This document shows positions 17,207-25,973 of a stretch of 64,000 nt of DNA, in pieces. The notes beneath the pieces are model-generated. The model ran no database searches. It saw only the letters and a list, made by a program, of their open reading frames with translations, and had not been told where the DNA came from. Position 1 is the first letter of the stretch. Each line of letters begins with the position of its first letter. The stretch is from positions 1-64,000 of the forward strand of contig CAYRHN010000014.1 of assembly GCA_964424115.1 (NCBI GenBank), read 5' to 3'. A program made the translations under genes and the position numbers. This stretch comes from CAYRHN01 sp964424115. GTDB lineage: Bacteria > Chloroflexota > Anaerolineae > Anaerolineales > Anaerolineaceae.

Positions 17207-18391
17207 ATGACCGAATTGATCCCCCTGGTGTGCCCGTCCTGCGGCGGCAAACTGGAGACCACCCTTGCCTCCGGAACGATCAAGTGCCAGCACTGCGGCA
17301 CCGAATTTCTGCTTGGCAACCGCACCAGCGCCGAAAAAAAGACCACCTCGCTGGGCTCGATCGTCTTCCACCACCGTTCTGAGCCGCGCGAGGGAGCCTT
17401 CAGCCTGCAGGTGCCGGACGGCTGGCTGATCGAAGGCGGTATCTTCCGCATGGGCGGCATGGCGGGGATGATGAACGCCCAGGCCATCGAAGCCAGGCTG
17501 GATTTCCTGGTAAAAAGCGATGCGCGCGGCAGCGTGGCCCTGCGCTGGTGCCCAGAGAATAAATACATTGACCCGCGCATGAACCCCGGCGCAATGCTGG
17601 CGGGCATGTTCACCGGCAACGTTTCCGGGATGATGCCTGCCCCGTTGATGCACCCGGTGGACTTCCTGATCAACGTGGTCTTCCCCTGGGCGCATCCCCA
17701 GGCCGGCAACCCGCGCGTGCTCAGCCGCCAGGAACTGCCCCTGCTGGTGGAAAATTACCAAAAACGCAACGCCGCCCTGGGTATCCCCTCGATCGGCAGC
17801 TATGCCGGCGGGATGGTCGTCTTTGCCTACTCCGAAGGGGGCATGGAATTCCAGGAGAATGCCTACACCGTAGTGGAAAGCCTGGGAGCAATGGCAGGCG
17901 GAATGTGGTCGAACAAGGATACCTTCCTGGAACGCGCCCCGGCGGCGGAGATGCAGCAGTGGCAGCCGATCCTGGCGCACATCCGCGATTCAGGCCAGTT
18001 AAACATGCCCTGGTTGGCGCAGGAGATGCGCAGCCAGGGCATGATGGCTGGGGCTTTCCTGGACGCCCAGCAGCAGCAACAGCAGCGCGAGCAGCAGATG
18101 CTCGGTTTGCAGCGCGACCTGCAGGCCGCGGACCAGCAGATCGCCGATCACCGCGCCCAGACCAACGCCGAGACGATGAATGCCGAGTATCTCAACCTGA
18201 TGAACCTGGAAGAGTACATCAACCCCTATACGCGCGAACGGGAGAGCGGCTCCAACCAGTGGACCTACCGCTGGGTGACCGAGAACGGCGACGAATATTA
18301 CAGCGACGATGCTTACCAGGACCCCAACACGCTGAACGCCCTCAACCGCAGCGATTGGAAACGCACCCCCGTGCGCCAGCGCCCTGCGTGA
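17207..18391 (+). CDS. Zinc-ribbon protein of unknown function
   Basis: The 394-residue product begins with a zinc ribbon, C9-x2-C12 and C27-x2-C30, then has a long globular region I cannot assign. Methionine- and glycine-rich stretches (GGMAGMMNAQAIEA, MLAGMFTGNVSGMMP) and a Gln-rich helix (about 285-310) are visible; the C terminus ends in a Trp/Tyr-rich module (SNQWTYRWVTENGDEYYSDD). The true start is the ATG at 17207, because AAGGAG lies just before it and upstream codons overlap the previous gene. It is probably cotranscribed with the cyclic-nucleotide-binding gene. The convergent VOC gene ends 3 bases away. Confidence 0.75.
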   Translation: MTELIPLVCPSCGGKLETTLASGTIKCQHCGTEFLLGNRTSAEKKTTSLGSIVFHHRSEPREGAFSLQVPDGWLIEGGIFRMGGMAGMMNAQAIEARLDFLVKSDARGSVALRWCPENKYIDPRMNPGAMLAGMFTGNVSGMMPAPLMHPVDFLINVVFPWAHPQAGNPRVLSRQELPLLVENYQKRNAALGIPSIGSYAGGMVVFAYSEGGMEFQENAYTVVESLGAMAGGMWSNKDTFLERAPAAEMQQWQPILAHIRDSGQLNMPWLAQEMRSQGMMAGAFLDAQQQQQQREQQMLGLQRDLQAADQQIADHRAQTNAETMNAEYLNLMNLEEYINPYTRERESGSNQWTYRWVTENGDEYYSDDAYQDPNTLNALNRSDWKRTPVRQRPA

Positions 18392-18394
18392 TCG

Positions 18395-18790
18395 CTACTT
18401 GACCGGCTGGATCAGATCCCACTTATTGCCGTACAGGTCCTCGAAGACCGCCACTGTGCCGTACGGCTCGCTGCGCGGCGCTTCGAGGAAATGCACCCCG
18501 CGCGAGCGCATGGCCTCGTAATCGCGGTAAAAATCATCGCTGTGCAGGAAGAGAAAAACGCGCCCCCCGGTCTGGTTGCCCACCGCCGTTTCCTGGTCAG
18601 GCGAGGAGGCCTTGGCCAGCAGCAGGCAGCAGCCCCCTTCCCCACTGCCCGGCGGGGCCACACGCACCCAACGCTTGACCGGGCTGAGGATGGTATCCTC
18701 CAGCAGGGTAAAACCCAATTTCTGGGTATAAAAGGCAATCGCCTCGTCATAATCGCGCACTACCAAAGAAATCGCCGCTAGGATTTGCAT
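18395..18790 (-). CDS. VOC-family (glyoxalase/dioxygenase-like) protein
   Basis: This 131-residue protein has the vicinal oxygen chelate fold: ISLVVRDYDEAIAFYTQKLGF at the start, an FLHSDDFYRDYEAMRSRGV middle strand-helix unit and the common ending TVAVFEDLYGNKWDLIQP with the metal-ligand Glu of DLYGN-type proteins nearby. The reaction cannot be deduced. The start is moved to the ATG at 18790, since TATAAA lies exactly 6 bases upstream (18797-18802, minus strand) with no ribosome site, a leaderless layout. Confidence 0.85.
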   Translation of the reverse strand: MQILAAISLVVRDYDEAIAFYTQKLGFTLLEDTILSPVKRWVRVAPPGSGEGGCCLLLAKASSPDQETAVGNQTGGRVFLFLHSDDFYRDYEAMRSRGVHFLEAPRSEPYGTVAVFEDLYGNKWDLIQPVK

Positions 18791-18883
18791 GAATTGTTTA
18801 TACAATAAAACGGATGAAAAAGCAATCGGATTTTTTGGATATCCTTAACCAAAACACAATCTCCAACCCGCTGATCCTCACAC

Positions 18884-18932
18884 AGCAAGCAGGGTGCATT
18901 GCCCTTCTCAAGGGCAACGCACCCTACTTGCT
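18884..18932. repeat. 49-bp palindromic element
   Basis: Two 23-base arms beginning AGCAAG and containing AGGGTGC and TTGCCCTT pair with only two mismatches around a 3-base loop. A related core, GCAGGGTGCGTTGGCAACGC, occurs at about 20187-20206. It lies directly before the broken delta-60 gene. Confidence 0.7.
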
Positions 18933-18934
18933 AA

Positions 18935-19414
18935 TATAAGGAGTGGTACAATGAACTGGGGCAGATCAGAGACGTGCTATTCGCCCTCACCTATGCGAAT
19001 GACAAAATCCTGATCCGCGCAACCTTTCACCAGGTCAACAACACAGGCCACAACTACATCACCCGGCTCAACGCATACGGGTCGCTGGACTCCACGTTTG
19101 TTGCGGATATGGGCAACGAAGTGGATACGTTTGAAATCCTGGTCAGCGGCAAGATCATGGTCGGCGGCAATTTCATCACGGTCAATGCAACCGGGCGCAG
19201 CAAGATCGCGCGGCTGAATTCCAACGGGTCGCTGGATACTACCTTTGACCCTGGCGCAGGCGCTGCAGGAGGAGCAGTCTTTCCTTTGAAGACCCAACCC
19301 GATGGCAAAGTGCTGATCGGGGGCGGGTTTGTGACGGCGGATGGAACGCCGCGCGTGCGCATTCCCCGATTGTGAGGCGAGATGTTCACCTTCCTTCCCA
19401 TTGTGCTGCGGTGA
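18935..19414 (+). pseudogene. Remnant of a secreted delta-60 repeat protein
   Basis: The open frame encodes three delta-60 repeats (for example ITRLNAYGSLDSTF, IARLNSNGSLDTTF, DGKVLIGGGF), each about 50 residues, which in intact proteins form beta-propeller-like surface domains. There is no signal peptide and the only candidate starts are internal (GTG at 18974), so the 5' part is missing. A TGA stop at 19373-19375 is followed in the same frame by GEMFTFLPIVLR and a second stop at 19412-19414. That tail matches the extreme C termini of four intact secreted proteins in this window, which shows the stop interrupts a once longer gene. A palindrome sits at the truncated 5' edge. Confidence 0.8.
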
Positions 19415-19443
19415 AAAGAATTTTGCCCGGAAAAGGAGTAGTC

Positions 19444-20079
19444 ATGCACCGATTTCCTTTGTTATCCATAATACTGGCATTGGCATTTCTGATGTGGAGC
19501 TGCCTGCCACAGTCTACAGCCACACCCAAACCTCAACCAACAAACACCCCCGATCCCTGCTCGGGAGCGACCGAGCCGGGAGCCAGGCAGATATTCACCC
19601 TGGAGCAAATCACCCCATGCCTGAACACTCCCTCGCAGGTGAGCCTGTTCATGGCCAACAACATCACCTGCGACCCCGGTTATGATTTCAGAGAACACGG
19701 CGGCAATGAATACGCCCCCGCCGGGACAGTCTACGAGCGCGGAATCGACGATGCAGACGGCTGCGCCATCCTGCAGTGCTATATCCTGGAGAAGAACAGC
19801 TGGGATGCCTTCATGATCGGATTGGGAATTGAAACGCCGGTGGGCAGCAATGTATGCGGGGTGATGGCAGACAGCAAGATCCTGACGCTGGAAAGCGGCG
19901 GAAATTCCGCGGGACCTTTTGACACCTACACAGACCTGGCCAACCACTACATCGGACTCAACTGGATGCCGAACGGAGCCATCCTGCGCACGATCAAAGC
20001 CTCCCTGATCACCGAGATCATCACCGATCAGACCCCTGTCAAAGTGCTGGAACTTCCGTGGGTGATCAAACCCTATTGA
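19444..20079 (+). CDS. Lipoprotein of unknown function
   Basis: The 211-residue product has a lipoprotein signal peptide with a lipobox ending FLMWSC (Cys20), then a short Thr/Pro-rich spacer and a cysteine-containing domain (EQITPCLN, NITCDPGYDF, DGCAILQCY, GSNVCGV). I do not recognise the domain; the even spread of Cys suggests disulfides. The ATG at 19444 has AAGGAG just before it and gives a clean signal peptide, whereas the frame upstream does not. It follows the broken delta-60 gene and stands alone. Confidence 0.75.
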   Translation: MHRFPLLSIILALAFLMWSCLPQSTATPKPQPTNTPDPCSGATEPGARQIFTLEQITPCLNTPSQVSLFMANNITCDPGYDFREHGGNEYAPAGTVYERGIDDADGCAILQCYILEKNSWDAFMIGLGIETPVGSNVCGVMADSKILTLESGGNSAGPFDTYTDLANHYIGLNWMPNGAILRTIKASLITEIITDQTPVKVLELPWVIKPY

Positions 20080-20300
20080 ACCAGAGGCCCAGGGATTTCC
20101 CGCCCAAATTGAATCTCAGCTTGGGATAAGAGACAAGGGGGAATGATCTTATCCCAATCGGCTGTTAATCAAGCTGGAAAGGTGGCAGGGTGCGTTGGCA
20201 ACGCAGCCGTACTGCGCTCCAAAGGCCGGGTTGGAAGGTTTTTCTTCTTGCCTTTCAACAAAAACGCGGTAAAATCAGAGCCGAAAGGGAAAGAGAAAAC

Positions 20301-20810
20301 GTGGCTATTCGAGAAATTCGCAAATTACCCGACCCGGTCCTTCGCCGCAAAGCGCGCAAGGTGACCGATTTTGACAAGGACTTACAGGTTCTGATCGACG
20401 ATATGGTTGAAACCATGCGGGCTGCCCCCGGCGTGGGCCTGGCTGCCCCGCAGGTGGGTGAATCGATCCGTCTGGTGGTGGTGGAATACGGCGACGACGA
20501 GGACGAGAGCGTCCCGGCCAAGCTGTACGTGCTGGTCAACCCGGAGATCACGCATGTCTCCGAGGAAGTGGAAGATGGCATTGAGGCCTGCCTTTCTGTG
20601 GTTGGATTGGTCGGCAAGGTCGAGCGTTATTCCGCGCTGGTGGTCAAGGCCCTCAACCGGCACGGCAAACCCCAGCGGGTGAAAGCCGTCGGCTGGCTGG
20701 CGCGCATCTTCCAGCACGAGATCGATCACCTGGACGGCATCATTTACACCGACCGGGCATCCAAGGTTTGGAAGCCCAGCCCCGAAGAAGAAGCCACGAT
20801 CAAGGATTGA
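20301..20810 (+). CDS. def: Peptide deformylase
   Basis: This 169-residue metalloenzyme removes the formyl group from nascent proteins. Motif 1 is GVGLAAPQ, motif 2 is EACLSV (usual form EGCLS; the Gly is Ala here, the metal-ligand Cys is kept) and motif 3 is QHEIDHLDG, with both His ligands and the catalytic Glu. The start is a GTG at 20301 (VAIREIRKLPDPVL), the normal N terminus, with AAAGGGAAAGAG upstream and a TAAAAT box further upstream near 20271. It is followed with one base gap by recF. Confidence 0.95.
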   Translation: MAIREIRKLPDPVLRRKARKVTDFDKDLQVLIDDMVETMRAAPGVGLAAPQVGESIRLVVVEYGDDEDESVPAKLYVLVNPEITHVSEEVEDGIEACLSVVGLVGKVERYSALVVKALNRHGKPQRVKAVGWLARIFQHEIDHLDGIIYTDRASKVWKPSPEEEATIKD

Positions 20811-20811
20811 T

Positions 20812-22032
20812 GTGCAGCTCAAACACCTGTCGCTGACCAACTACCGGGCCTTCACCCGCCTGGATATGGATCTGCCGCACAAGCCGCTCATCCTGGTTGG
20901 CGCTAATGCCCAGGGCAAGACCAGCCTGCTTGAGGCGGTCTACTATTTGGCGACCTTCACCTCTTTTCACGCAGCCTCCGACAAGCAGTTGATCAACTTT
21001 CTGGCAGCCGGTGAAGACCTTGCGGTGGCGCGCATCGTGGCAGACTTTGAGCAGGATCAACCCACCGGGCGCGCAAAGAAGCGCCGCCTGGAAGTACGCC
21101 TGGTGCAGGAGAATGGCGGCAACGGCAGCGTCCGCCAACGCAAGGAGATCCTGCTGGACGGGGTCAAGCGCAGCCCCACCGAGGCACTGGGGCATTTCAC
21201 CGCGGTCATCTTCCTGCCGCAAATGACGCGCATCATCGAAGGCGGCCCGGAAGAACGCCGGCGCTACCTGAACCTGGCCCTCTCGCAGGCAGCTCCTGGC
21301 TATGCCCAGGCGCTGAGCGAGTACACCCAGGCGCTCAGCCAGCGCAATGCCCTGCTCAAGCAGCTCAATGAACGCGGTGGCGACGCCGACCAGCTGGTCT
21401 ATTGGGACGAACTGCTCGCCCAGCGCGCGGCAATTTTGATCTATAACCGCATCCTGGCGGTGGACGAGATTGGGCTTTTGGCTACGCGCATCGCGCATTC
21501 TCTCACCCATTCTGCTGAAGTGCTCAGCCTGGCCTACCAACCTTCATACGACCCCCTTCCTCAACCGCAAGGTCAATTCGCCCTGAAGATGGTCACCCCT
21601 GCCTCTCGCTCCGGCATCCCACTCAAGGAGATCCAAAGCGGTTTCCTGCGCCGCCTGCAGACCCTGCGCAGCGAGGAGATCGCCCGCGGCGTGACCACCA
21701 TCGGCCCGCACCGCGACGAGCTGCGGTTCTTAAGCAACGGCGTCGATCTGGGCGATTTCGGTTCACGCGGTCAGGTGCGCACCACGTTAATGGCGCTCAA
21801 GCTGGCTGAGGTGCAGTGGCTGAAAGACAAGACCACCCAATGGCCGGTGCTGTTGCTGGATGAGATCCTGGCCGAGCTGGATGTGCAGCGCCGAGCCGAT
21901 CTGCTGGGCTATCTGGGGAATTGCCAGCAGGTGTTGATGACCACCACCGACCTGCACCTCTTTCCGCCGGAGTTTGTCAACTCTGCCACGGTGTGGAACG
22001 TCCAGGCCGGGGTCGTTTCTCCCTCGGTTTAA
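20812..22032 (+). CDS. recF: DNA replication and repair protein RecF
   Basis: This 406-residue SMC-like ATPase loads RecA at gaps. Walker A is GANAQGKT (residues 30-37), the family stretch FLPQMTRIIEGGPEERRRYLN is present, the signature region is TIGPHRDEL, and Walker B is VLLLDEILAELD. The start is a GTG one base after the def stop; the overlapping ATG is in another frame. The def-recF order is not the classical dnaA-dnaN-recF context, so recF is here separated from the replication-initiation genes. Confidence 0.95.
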   Translation: MQLKHLSLTNYRAFTRLDMDLPHKPLILVGANAQGKTSLLEAVYYLATFTSFHAASDKQLINFLAAGEDLAVARIVADFEQDQPTGRAKKRRLEVRLVQENGGNGSVRQRKEILLDGVKRSPTEALGHFTAVIFLPQMTRIIEGGPEERRRYLNLALSQAAPGYAQALSEYTQALSQRNALLKQLNERGGDADQLVYWDELLAQRAAILIYNRILAVDEIGLLATRIAHSLTHSAEVLSLAYQPSYDPLPQPQGQFALKMVTPASRSGIPLKEIQSGFLRRLQTLRSEEIARGVTTIGPHRDELRFLSNGVDLGDFGSRGQVRTTLMALKLAEVQWLKDKTTQWPVLLLDEILAELDVQRRADLLGYLGNCQQVLMTTTDLHLFPPEFVNSATVWNVQAGVVSPSV

Positions 22033-22035
22033 TAA

Positions 22036-22117
22036 TTAACCGCAGATGAACACAGATGAACGCAGATAAGATATTTTTGGTTAAAATCTGCGTTTTTCAG
22101 CGTTCATCCGCGGTTAA
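22036..22117. repeat. Inverted copies of the dispersed repeat between recF and rsmG
   Basis: TTAACCGCAGATGAACACAG and its continuation to 22067 is mirrored by a segment at 22086-22117 ending in TTCATCCGCGGTTAA. The two halves could pair as a long hairpin between two convergent genes, and the right half includes the rsmG stop codon. Confidence 0.7.
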
Positions 22118-22824
22118 TCCAATGGCTTCTTGGAAGGGATGCCCGCCCGGCGGGGATATTCCGGCGGGGTGGGCTTGACCTTCTCCACCACCAGCAGGTA
22201 GCGCTCCTCCAGCCCCGGCAGGGAGACCGCCCGCGCCTGGCGCAGCCGCCCGCCCAGGGTCAGCATGGGCAGTTTGGCGTCCTGCGCATCCTGCGCGCCG
22301 CCCGGCCCGCGCTGGGCCAGCATCGCCCCGCCCACGCGTACCAATGGCAGCAAGTATTCCGCCACCACCGGCAGCGGCCCCAGTGCGCGCGCTAGCGCCC
22401 AATCATACTGCTGGCGGTGCCTCGGCGAGCGCCCGGCATCCTCGGCGCGCAGCGCCTCCACTTCCACCCCCTCCAGTCCCAAAGCCTCCACCAAATGTTT
22501 GCAGAAGATAGTCTTCTTCTGCACCGATTCGATGATCGTCAGGCGCATTTCCGGCAGCATGATCTTGAGCGGAATGCCGGGAAAACCTGCCCCACTGCCC
22601 ACATCTACCACCTTACCCGGCTGCTGCTGGTCGATCACCAGCAGGCAGGAGAGCGAATCCAGAAAATGCTTGACGCGAATACCCTCCTCATCCAGGATAG
22701 TGGTGAGGTTCATGCGCGTATTCCAGTCCACCAGTTCGCGGGCATAGATCTCGAACTGCTCCACCTGGCGCGGAGACATTTCCAACCCGGTCAAACGGCG
22801 TACATCGTCGGCAAGCAACTGCAT
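22114..22824 (-). CDS. rsmG: 16S rRNA (guanine-527-N7)-methyltransferase
   Basis: This 236-residue SAM-dependent enzyme methylates G527 of 16S rRNA. The SAM loop is VVDVGSGAGFPGIPL (about 72-86) after a helical N terminus with FEIYARELVDWNTRMNLT, and the later YDWALARALGPL region fits the family. The C-terminal part is longer than usual and rich in Gly and Arg. It lies 9 bases behind the TPR-like gene, and AGGGAGAG precedes its ATG. Its stop lies within a dispersed repeat. Confidence 0.94.
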   Translation of the reverse strand: MQLLADDVRRLTGLEMSPRQVEQFEIYARELVDWNTRMNLTTILDEEGIRVKHFLDSLSCLLVIDQQQPGKVVDVGSGAGFPGIPLKIMLPEMRLTIIESVQKKTIFCKHLVEALGLEGVEVEALRAEDAGRSPRHRQQYDWALARALGPLPVVAEYLLPLVRVGGAMLAQRGPGGAQDAQDAKLPMLTLGGRLRQARAVSLPGLEERYLLVVEKVKPTPPEYPRRAGIPSKKPLD

Positions 22825-22833
22825 GCGCTCTCC

Positions 22834-24135
22834 CTAAGGAGCCGGGGGCGTATCGGTCGGGGTCGGGGTTGGGGTCGCCGTCACTTCGAGCGTGGGGGTC
22901 GGAGTTTCACCCCCGCCCTGTGAGGTCGGGACGGGTTCCTGCGGGGTCACGTTCTGCTGCTGGCATTGATTCCAGGCATAATCGCGGGTAGGCTGAACTG
23001 CCGGGTCGGAGTTCAATGAAAGCGACTTGCCGTAATATTCTTCCGCCTTGCAATAATCGCCCGCGGCAGCCAGCTGATCGGCATAATGCAGCGCGCCAAT
23101 GCGGAAGCGCTCCACAGCGGTCATGCCGGAGCCGTCGCGAAGATTAGGCAGGGCCGTATAGATCATCTCGAAATAATAGACCACCTTCTCCCAATCCGCC
23201 TCCCAGAAACTGGAACCGGTGATGTAATAACGCGCCCAGGTGCGGTAGCTGTCGGCATCCCGGTCCAGCGGGCCAATGCGCTCGGCCAGGGTCAAATCAT
23301 AAATGCCGCCTTCGGGGTCCCCGGCCACCAGGATGCGGTTCACGCCGCGGTTGCGCAGGGCGGTGTAATACATCCCATCCACTTCCACTGCCCGGTAGGT
23401 GAAATTCTTGTTGCGCAGGCTGTTGATGGCCTGAATGGCATTATCCCAGTCCTTGGCGTTGATCAGGGAGCGGATCTGGTTGAACAGCTCTTCCTCGCCG
23501 CGCAGATCCAGGGTGGGGGTAACCGTGGGAGTAAATTGCAGAGTAGGCGTGGCCGTGCGGGAGCGCAGCAGCCACAATTCTGCCAGCGAATCCTTGGCCT
23601 GGGCAAAGTTCGGGTCCAGCAGGATCACCAGGTTGAAATAACCCTCGGCGCGGTCGTAGCGTTCGGCATTCATATCGTCCAATCCCATCTGGTACAGGCG
23701 CGCCACTTCAGCCGGGGGAATGTAAGCATGGTCGCCGGAAGCAATAAATGCCACCCGCGTGGCGGCCACAGAGTAGTTCCCCTTCTCCATATCTTGCATC
23801 GCCAGGGCATACTGTTCAGCCCCTTGTCCGGCCACCAATGTATCTTTAGCCTGGAAGCGCAGCTCCATGCCCGACTGCACCCCAAACCAGCCGCCCACAA
23901 AGGCCATCGCCAGCAGAATGACCACCCCCAGCAGGAAAATGCCCAAAGCACGCAGCAATCCGATCCAGGTAAATTTCTGAAAACGCAATTGCGGTTTGGA
24001 TGGTTCCGAAGCCGGGGAAGCTGCCGGCGGGTTGCCGGCTGGCGCAGTCTGTCCGCTGCGCGAAGCGCGCACTGCTTTCGTTTCCTCAGTGGAAGGATTT
24101 TTTACGGGTTTGGTCGAACCTAAAGAATCGTTCAT
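22834..24135 (-). CDS. Single-pass membrane protein with TPR-like repeats
   Basis: The about 433-residue product has a Ser/Pro/Ala-rich cytoplasmic N terminus (about 70 residues), one membrane helix (GIFLLGVVILLAMAFVGGWF) and an extracytoplasmic part with helical repeats that look like tetratricopeptide units (YALAMQDMEKGNYSVAATRV; YDRAEGYFNLVILLDPNFAQA; CKAEEYYGKSLSLNSDP). A Thr/Pro linker lies in the middle, and the C terminus is again Thr/Pro-rich. The function is unknown; such proteins often scaffold envelope complexes. An in-frame TTG directly before the ATG is an alternative start, because GGAG is then at the better distance. It probably shares a transcript with rsmG. Confidence 0.8.
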   Translation of the reverse strand: MNDSLGSTKPVKNPSTEETKAVRASRSGQTAPAGNPPAASPASEPSKPQLRFQKFTWIGLLRALGIFLLGVVILLAMAFVGGWFGVQSGMELRFQAKDTLVAGQGAEQYALAMQDMEKGNYSVAATRVAFIASGDHAYIPPAEVARLYQMGLDDMNAERYDRAEGYFNLVILLDPNFAQAKDSLAELWLLRSRTATPTLQFTPTVTPTLDLRGEEELFNQIRSLINAKDWDNAIQAINSLRNKNFTYRAVEVDGMYYTALRNRGVNRILVAGDPEGGIYDLTLAERIGPLDRDADSYRTWARYYITGSSFWEADWEKVVYYFEMIYTALPNLRDGSGMTAVERFRIGALHYADQLAAAGDYCKAEEYYGKSLSLNSDPAVQPTRDYAWNQCQQQNVTPQEPVPTSQGGGETPTPTLEVTATPTPTPTDTPPAP

Positions 24136-24224
24136 CAATGCATTTCACTCCAATGCGAAATCTCGCAGCTTTGAATTATACCCTTATTGAAGATACTTTT
24201 GGAGATCGATTATCCGTTCTTAAA

Positions 24225-24284
24225 CCGTCAAGGCGCGCAGAGGCAAAGGTTTCTTGAATATCGTCACGCCTTTACGGTTAAGTA
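24225..24284. repeat. Inverted repeat between murJ and the TPR-like gene
   Basis: AACCGTCAAGGCG and CGCCTTTACGGTT form 13-base arms (one mismatch) around a loop of about 30 bases. It may end the murJ transcript, though no T run follows. Confidence 0.4.
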
Positions 24285-24311
24285 CTCCATGGGGTATCAA
24301 GGTATTCATTT

Positions 24312-25805
24312 CTAAAGCCGTAATAACAAACGAATTTCCGGCCAGATCAACGGCAGGGATGCCAGCACGCCCAAACCCATCGCAGCGAAACTCGCCAAAA
24401 GGGGAGAGATGACCGTCTGCCCGAAGACCAGACCCAGGGCGGTTACCAATCCGCCCACCAGAGCCGCCAGCGGCGCGCGCCAGAGGGTGGAGCCAACGCG
24501 CAGCAGGTTACCGGAGCGGCGCGACCACAGCCATAATAATGCAACGGCCTGAGTGGTAAATACGATCGAATCGGTCAGGGCAATCCCTGGCGCGCCAAGC
24601 TGGCCAAAGCAAACCCAGCCCAGCACCAGATAGACATTGGCGGAGACAAAGGCTGCCCAGAGTGGGAAACGCGCCTTCTGGCGAGCATAGAACGAGCGCA
24701 TAGCAATCTCGTTTAGGGAGTGCCCGGCCAACCCGGCCAGGAACCCGCCGGTGACCAACATAAGCAGGTTGGACTGCTCAGGGGTAAAATTGAAGGCTGC
24801 CGCCACCAGCGGACGCAGCCCCAAGGTCAGGATGGCCGCGATCGGCAGGGTCAATGCCAGCAGGGCTTTTACGGCGCGTTCGATCGCTCCGCGGAAGGCG
24901 GCCCAATCGGCGCGCGCGGCAAATTCTGCCAGGGTGGGCAGCATGGCAGTCGCCACCGCCGTACCCAGCACCGTCTCCGGGATCTGTTGGATCATCCAGC
25001 CGTAAGTCAGCGCGGTCACCGACCCGGCCGAGAGGCGCGAGGCCAGGTTATCGCGGATGAGAAAGACCGCCTGGATGAACAGCATGGTAAAAACGCGCGG
25101 CAGCATCAGGCGCAGTACCTGGCGCACCTCGGCTGTGGCCAATCCCAGTGAGGCAGTCCAACGGAACTGGTAGCGCACCAGCCCAGGAATTTGGATGAAC
25201 AGGTGCAGCAGCGCGCCCAGGATCACCCCATAGGCCATGCCCTGCGCTCCCAGCCCCAGACCTCTTTCCGGGGCAAAATACCCCACCCCCACCAACTGCC
25301 CCAGGTTGTAGAGCAGCGGAGCCAGAGCGGGAAAGAGGAAATGCTGGTTGGCTTGCAGCCCGCCCATGATCAGCCCGCTGATCGAGAAGATGACCGTGGC
25401 CACCAGGTTGAGGCGCATCAACTGCACCGCCAACGCCTTCTGGGCTTCATCAAAGCCAGGCGCAATGATCCCGCGGATGATCGGCTCAGCCAGCAGGGCA
25501 ATCACCACTGCCAGCGCAGCCGTGATCAGGAAAGCCAGATTGGCGACGCGCGAGAAGAGCTTCCAGGCCTCCGGGCGGCCGGATTTTTCCAGCACCTCGC
25601 TCAGCACCGGGATAAAGGCAACCGCAAGCGCCCCGCCGGAAATGAGAGTGAAGAGCAGATCCGGCAGGTTATTGGCGGCGTGGAAAACATCCTGCTCGCG
25701 CAGCGGCAGCACATTGGTCATCCACGACAGGCGCAGGATGCCCACAGCTTTGTCGAGGGCAAAGAAGACGAACAGGATCAGGGTAGCTTTGGTGATCTTG
25801 GACAT
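24312..25805 (-). CDS. murJ: Lipid II flippase MurJ
   Basis: This 497-residue MVF-family protein should move lipid II across the membrane for peptidoglycan synthesis. It is almost wholly hydrophobic, with about 13-14 membrane segments. Family features include the start SKITKATLILFVFFALDKAV, the FHAANNLPDLLFTLISGGAL stretch and GLAGHSLNEIAMRSFYARQ in the second half. The start is set at the ATG at 25805, where family similarity begins; TATCAT is 7 bases before it, a leaderless arrangement. The charged Arg residues of the central cavity seem present in the first helices, as expected for MurJ. Confidence 0.93.
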   Translation of the reverse strand: MSKITKATLILFVFFALDKAVGILRLSWMTNVLPLREQDVFHAANNLPDLLFTLISGGALAVAFIPVLSEVLEKSGRPEAWKLFSRVANLAFLITAALAVVIALLAEPIIRGIIAPGFDEAQKALAVQLMRLNLVATVIFSISGLIMGGLQANQHFLFPALAPLLYNLGQLVGVGYFAPERGLGLGAQGMAYGVILGALLHLFIQIPGLVRYQFRWTASLGLATAEVRQVLRLMLPRVFTMLFIQAVFLIRDNLASRLSAGSVTALTYGWMIQQIPETVLGTAVATAMLPTLAEFAARADWAAFRGAIERAVKALLALTLPIAAILTLGLRPLVAAAFNFTPEQSNLLMLVTGGFLAGLAGHSLNEIAMRSFYARQKARFPLWAAFVSANVYLVLGWVCFGQLGAPGIALTDSIVFTTQAVALLWLWSRRSGNLLRVGSTLWRAPLAALVGGLVTALGLVFGQTVISPLLASFAAMGLGVLASLPLIWPEIRLLLRL

Positions 25806-25867
25806 GCTCTCAATGATAACATACGTTTCAAAGACCATCAGAAATCTCGAACACGGATCGAACAACA

Positions 25868-25904
25868 GATCAATCCGTTCCATCTGTGTTATCCGTGTTA
25901 AAAG
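25868..25904. repeat. Copy of the dispersed ATCYGTGTTAA-type repeat
   Basis: The sequence contains AATCCGTTCCATCTGTG then TTATCCGTGTTAAAAG, matching the copies near 9526 and 28788. A partial copy, AAATCCGTGTTAAAAT, at 25952-25967 supplies the -10 box of rsmI. Confidence 0.6.
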
Positions 25905-25961
25905 CTCTCTTTGATGCGCGCCAATCCGTTCGCAAAGTTAATCATCAAGGGAAATCCGTGT

Positions 25962-25967
25962 TAAAAT
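25962..25967 (+). promoter_or_regulatory. -10 box of rsmI, leaderless geometry
   Basis: TAAAAT ends 6 bases before the ATG of rsmI, and no ribosome site is present. The box is part of the repeat-derived sequence AAATCCGTGTTAAAAT. Confidence 0.55.
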
Positions 25968-25973
25968 CATCCT

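Noticed and set aside
16138..17709. A 523-codon minus-strand open frame across the cyclic-nucleotide-binding and zinc-ribbon genes
   Set aside because: It crosses two well-supported plus-strand genes and encodes low-complexity sequence.
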